Source: DASULK01 sp036381835 (lineage in GTDB: Bacteria; Actinomycetota; Actinomycetes; Mycobacteriales; Micromonosporaceae). Taken from it: a DNA stretch of 8,198 nucleotides. Positions 6,545-8,198 of the stretch are shown here, in pieces. The stretch spans positions 1-8,198 of the forward strand of contig DASVCA010000057.1 of the NCBI GenBank assembly GCA_036381835.1. The letters run 5' to 3'. The notes below the pieces were generated by a model. It worked only from the letters and a program-made list of their open reading frames with translations. It was not told where the DNA came from and made no database searches. How positions within the stretch are numbered: position 1 is the first letter of the stretch; every line of letters begins with the position of its first letter. The translations under genes were made by a program, and so were the position numbers.

Positions 6545-6886
6545 GTGAGTGTCGCCGCACTTGTCGGGCGTCTCACCTACAAGCCCGGCTGGACGTTCAA
6601 ACTCGGCGGCCCCGGCGGTCGCTATCTGTGCGTGTTCGCGACGACCCCCGACTCCAACGATGTGTCGAGGCAGCGCACCACACAGCACATGTTCGAGGTG
6701 CCCGACGACCTCACCACCGACCGGGCCGCGGCCCGCTGGATCTTCGAGCGGCTGCTGCTGGTCGAGCAGCACGAGGCGGGGGAGTTCTTCGCCATCGCCG
6801 GCCGCCGCCCCTTCTACCCGCACCACCAGGACGAGGGCTCGCCATATGACCTCGTCGACCGCTGGGAGGAAATCTCATGGTCCTGA
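6545..6886 (+). CDS. Small head-region protein of unknown function
   Basis: A 113-residue protein starting at GTG 6545 with AGAGGAG at 6533-6539 as ribosome site. It has no signal peptide, membrane segment or cysteine-rich motif beyond a single cysteine (C29). Notable stretches are YKPGWTFKL (12-20), TTPDSNDV (33-40), ARWIFERLLLVEQHEAGEFF (63-82) and GRRPFYPHHQDEGSPYDLVD (86-105), dense in aromatic and charged residues. I recall similar proteins of about this size beside capsid genes in actinophages, but with no established function. Its place between capsid and connector suggests a virion or head-completion role, which is inference only. It follows the strong hairpin at 6486-6526 and overlaps the next gene by 10 bases. 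Confidence 0.8.
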   Translation: MSVAALVGRLTYKPGWTFKLGGPGGRYLCVFATTPDSNDVSRQRTTQHMFEVPDDLTTDRAAARWIFERLLLVEQHEAGEFFAIAGRRPFYPHHQDEGSPYDLVDRWEEISWS

Positions 6887-7095
6887 GGGAACCGGTTCCG
6901 GGCCTGCGCCGCATCCACCACAACGCGAACAGCCCGAAGCGGGTCGAGCTGATCGTCCCCGCCGGGGACGTGCTGGAGGTGTCCGAGCAGGTGGCCGCAC
7001 AGTTGCAGGCCGCAGACCCGCACTTCCAGGCCGTGGAGGAGCCGGCCGAGCCGCCGGCGAAGCCCGCGAAGAAGACCACCAGCCGGAAGGCCTAG
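6877..7095 (+). CDS. Small protein with lysine/proline tail, unknown function
   Basis: A 72-residue protein from ATG 6877, with GGGAGGA at 6864-6870 six bases upstream, and overlapping the previous gene by 10 bases. Residues 1-52 look like a compact beta/alpha segment (VELIVPAGDVLEVSEQVAAQL, residues 23-43, is the core: a strand followed by a helix). Residues 53-72 form a low-complexity tail rich in Glu, Pro, Ala and Lys, ending KKTTSRKA. Short proteins with such a tail are often found between capsid and connector genes of actinophages. The function is not known to me, and a minor head or DNA-contacting role is only a guess from the tail and the position. Confidence 0.75.
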   Translation: MVLREPVPGLRRIHHNANSPKRVELIVPAGDVLEVSEQVAAQLQAADPHFQAVEEPAEPPAKPAKKTTSRKA

Positions 7096-7098
7096 GCC

Positions 7099-7710
7099 AT
7101 GGCACTCGGCGACCCTTACGCCACCCGTGACGAGCTGAAGGCCCGCATGGACATCACCGACACCGCCGACGACGACCGGCTCGACGATGCGCTCGCCGCG
7201 GCGTCGCGGGAGATCGAGGCGTGGTGTGACCGGCAGTTCAACAAGGCCACCGTCGCGTCGGCGCGGGTGTTCCGGCCGCTGAGCCGGTGGACGGTGCTGG
7301 TGGACGACTTCCACACCACCACCGACCTGGTGGTGGCTACGGATACCGGCGATGACGGCACCTATGCGACGACGTGGACGGCTGCCGACTACGAGCTGGA
7401 GCCGGTCAACGGGGTGGTGTCGGGGCAGTCGGGTTGGCCGTACTACCGGATCCGTGCGGTCGGCTCCCACGAGTTCCCGTGTGGCAGGCGGCGGCACACG
7501 GTGCGGGTGACCGCGCAGTGGGGTTGGGCGGCTGTGCCGGGTCCGGTGAAGGAAGCGTGTCTGATCGTGGCTGAGGAGCTGTTCAAGCTTGGTGACGCGC
7601 CGTTCGGGGTGGCCGGGTTCGGCGAGTTCGGGCCCGTGCGGGTGCGCATGAACAGCAGGGCTCAGTCGCTGCTTGCCCCGTACCGCCGTAACCCGGTGCT
7701 GGTGGCGTGA
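7099..7710 (+). CDS. Head-tail connector protein (gp6-like)
   Basis: A 203-residue protein with the features of gp6-like (HK97) phage head-tail connectors, which form a ring under the portal. It opens with YATRDELKARMDITDTADDDRLDDALAAASREIEAWCDRQF in residues 8-47, a strong match to the family's helical start, in which a short acidic loop separates helices and an EAWCDR-like motif closes them. The middle (52-142) is beta-rich and ends in a VRVTAQWGWAAVP stretch (135-147), equivalent to the usual GWxxVP turn. A final helix (148-165) and a basic, arginine-rich C terminus follow. ATG 7099 has GGAAGG at 7085-7090 eight bases upstream. It begins three bases after the preceding stop and ends overlapping the next gene (TGATG). 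Confidence 0.85.
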   Translation: MALGDPYATRDELKARMDITDTADDDRLDDALAAASREIEAWCDRQFNKATVASARVFRPLSRWTVLVDDFHTTTDLVVATDTGDDGTYATTWTAADYELEPVNGVVSGQSGWPYYRIRAVGSHEFPCGRRRHTVRVTAQWGWAAVPGPVKEACLIVAEELFKLGDAPFGVAGFGEFGPVRVRMNSRAQSLLAPYRRNPVLVA

Positions 7711-8132
7711 TGGCCGCCACCATCCCGCAGATCATGACCGGGTTGAAAGATCGCCTGGCCACCGTGTCGGGGTTGCGGGCAACCGACTACGCGCCGGACA
7801 ACCCGAACCCGCCGTGCGCGTTCCCGCTCGTGCCTGCGATTTTGTCGTACCGGGAGGCGATGCGGCGGGGCACCTACGTGATCCCGTTCCGCATCGCGCT
7901 GCTGACCGGCGCCCAGCTGGATCGTGCCGGGCAGAAGGCGCTCGCCGGGTACGCCAACCCGACCGGCGACCAGTCGATCCGGGCCGCGCTTGAGGACGGC
8001 GACCGAACCCTCGGCGGACTCGTCGACGACCTGATCGTGGACGGGTTCGACCCGGACGGGCTGCAGGAGGTCGGGCTGGTCGCCTACTACGGCGGGGTCT
8101 TCACCGTCCGCGTCATCGCATCGGGAGCGTGA
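7710..8132 (+). CDS. Probable tail terminator or neck protein
   Basis: A 140-residue protein. The pattern is that of phage tail-terminator or head-tail joining proteins: a short helix with GLKDRLATVSGLRATDYAPD (11-30), a PNPPCAFP segment (32-39), SYREAMRRGTYVIPFRIALL (46-65), then DRAGQKALAGYANPTGDQSI (71-90), RAALEDGDRTLGGLVDDLIV (91-110) and a final AYYGGVFTVRVIA strand (125-137). The combination of an S-I-R-A-A-L-E helix, TLGG and a last beta strand is what I associate with this family in actinophages. It would cap the tail tube or join it to the head. ATG 7710 overlaps the connector stop; GTG 7707 is an alternative. No separate head-closure (stopper) gene precedes it, so it might fill that role instead. 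The precise role is uncertain. Confidence 0.65.
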   Translation: MAATIPQIMTGLKDRLATVSGLRATDYAPDNPNPPCAFPLVPAILSYREAMRRGTYVIPFRIALLTGAQLDRAGQKALAGYANPTGDQSIRAALEDGDRTLGGLVDDLIVDGFDPDGLQEVGLVAYYGGVFTVRVIASGA

Positions 8133-8134
8133 GC

Positions 8135-8198
8135 ATGGGCAGGTACGAGGTGACCAGCGGGCGGCTCGCCGGCCACCGGCGCGGGGATGTGGTGGAGC
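8135..8198 (+). CDS. Start of a small gene, cut by the window end
   Basis: An ATG at 8135, two bases after the preceding stop, with GGGAG at 8123-8127 as ribosome site, opens a frame that stays open to the end of the window. The visible residues, MGRYEVTSGRLAGHRRGDVV, are followed by a glutamate codon. I recall similar short proteins (roughly 60-70 residues, of unknown function) near the head-tail boundary of actinophages. An in-frame GTG at 8129 is too close to the ribosome site to be the start. No function can be given from the fragment. Confidence 0.6.
   Translation, partial: MGRYEVTSGRLAGHRRGDVVE

Noticed and set aside
4482..6560. Long antisense open frame (692 codons) opposite the protease and capsid genes
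   Set aside because: Same cause: high GC suppresses stop codons on the opposite strand. It also spans the capsid terminator hairpin and several gene boundaries, and has no domain pattern.
1..8198. CRISPR array, insertion sequence, anti-phage defence or other accessory system
   Set aside because: No regularly spaced direct repeats, transposase motifs, terminal inverted repeats or defence-type domains were seen. The stretch is a compact, standard-order head and packaging module.

Overview
The window is an 8.2-kb piece of the DNA-packaging and head-assembly module of a tailed, HK97-fold (siphovirus-type) bacteriophage or prophage. Very high GC, frequent GTG/TTG starts and GC-rich third codon positions point to an actinobacterial host. 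The protein styles resemble actinophages and prophages of high-GC actinomycetes. I cannot name the host genus from the sequence. No integrase, att site, lysis gene or host gene is visible, so phage versus prophage is undecided.

All convincing genes are on the + strand. Region 1-140 holds the end of a possible upstream gene and two adjacent hairpins, the second with a perfect 13-bp stem. Then come an HNH endonuclease with several zinc-binding cysteine pairs (141-764), terminase small subunit (767-1255), terminase large subunit (about 1203-2702), portal (2711-4105), HK97-type prohead protease (4102-4863) and major capsid protein (4863-6479). A perfect 18-bp stem hairpin (6486-6526) closes the capsid gene. 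After it follow two small genes of unknown function (6545-6886 and 6877-7095), a gp6-like head-tail connector (7099-7710), a probable tail-terminator/neck protein (7710-8132) and the start of another small gene (8135 onward, cut by the window end).

The order matches the usual assembly sequence. The HNH nuclease and the two terminase subunits cut and pump DNA through the portal into a prohead built from the capsid protein. The capsid protein carries its own N-terminal scaffold-like segment, and the protease matures the shell. Connector and neck proteins then close the head for tail attachment. Most genes overlap or abut, indicating one translationally coupled transcript interrupted by the hairpin after the capsid gene.

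I see no wholly new system. The most notable points are a tyrosine where the first catalytic aspartate of the terminase nuclease domain is expected, two strong hairpins placed in the same way about 20 nt upstream of start codons, a zinc-rich HNH protein, a capsid protein with a long N-terminal region, and small conserved-looking head genes without a function.
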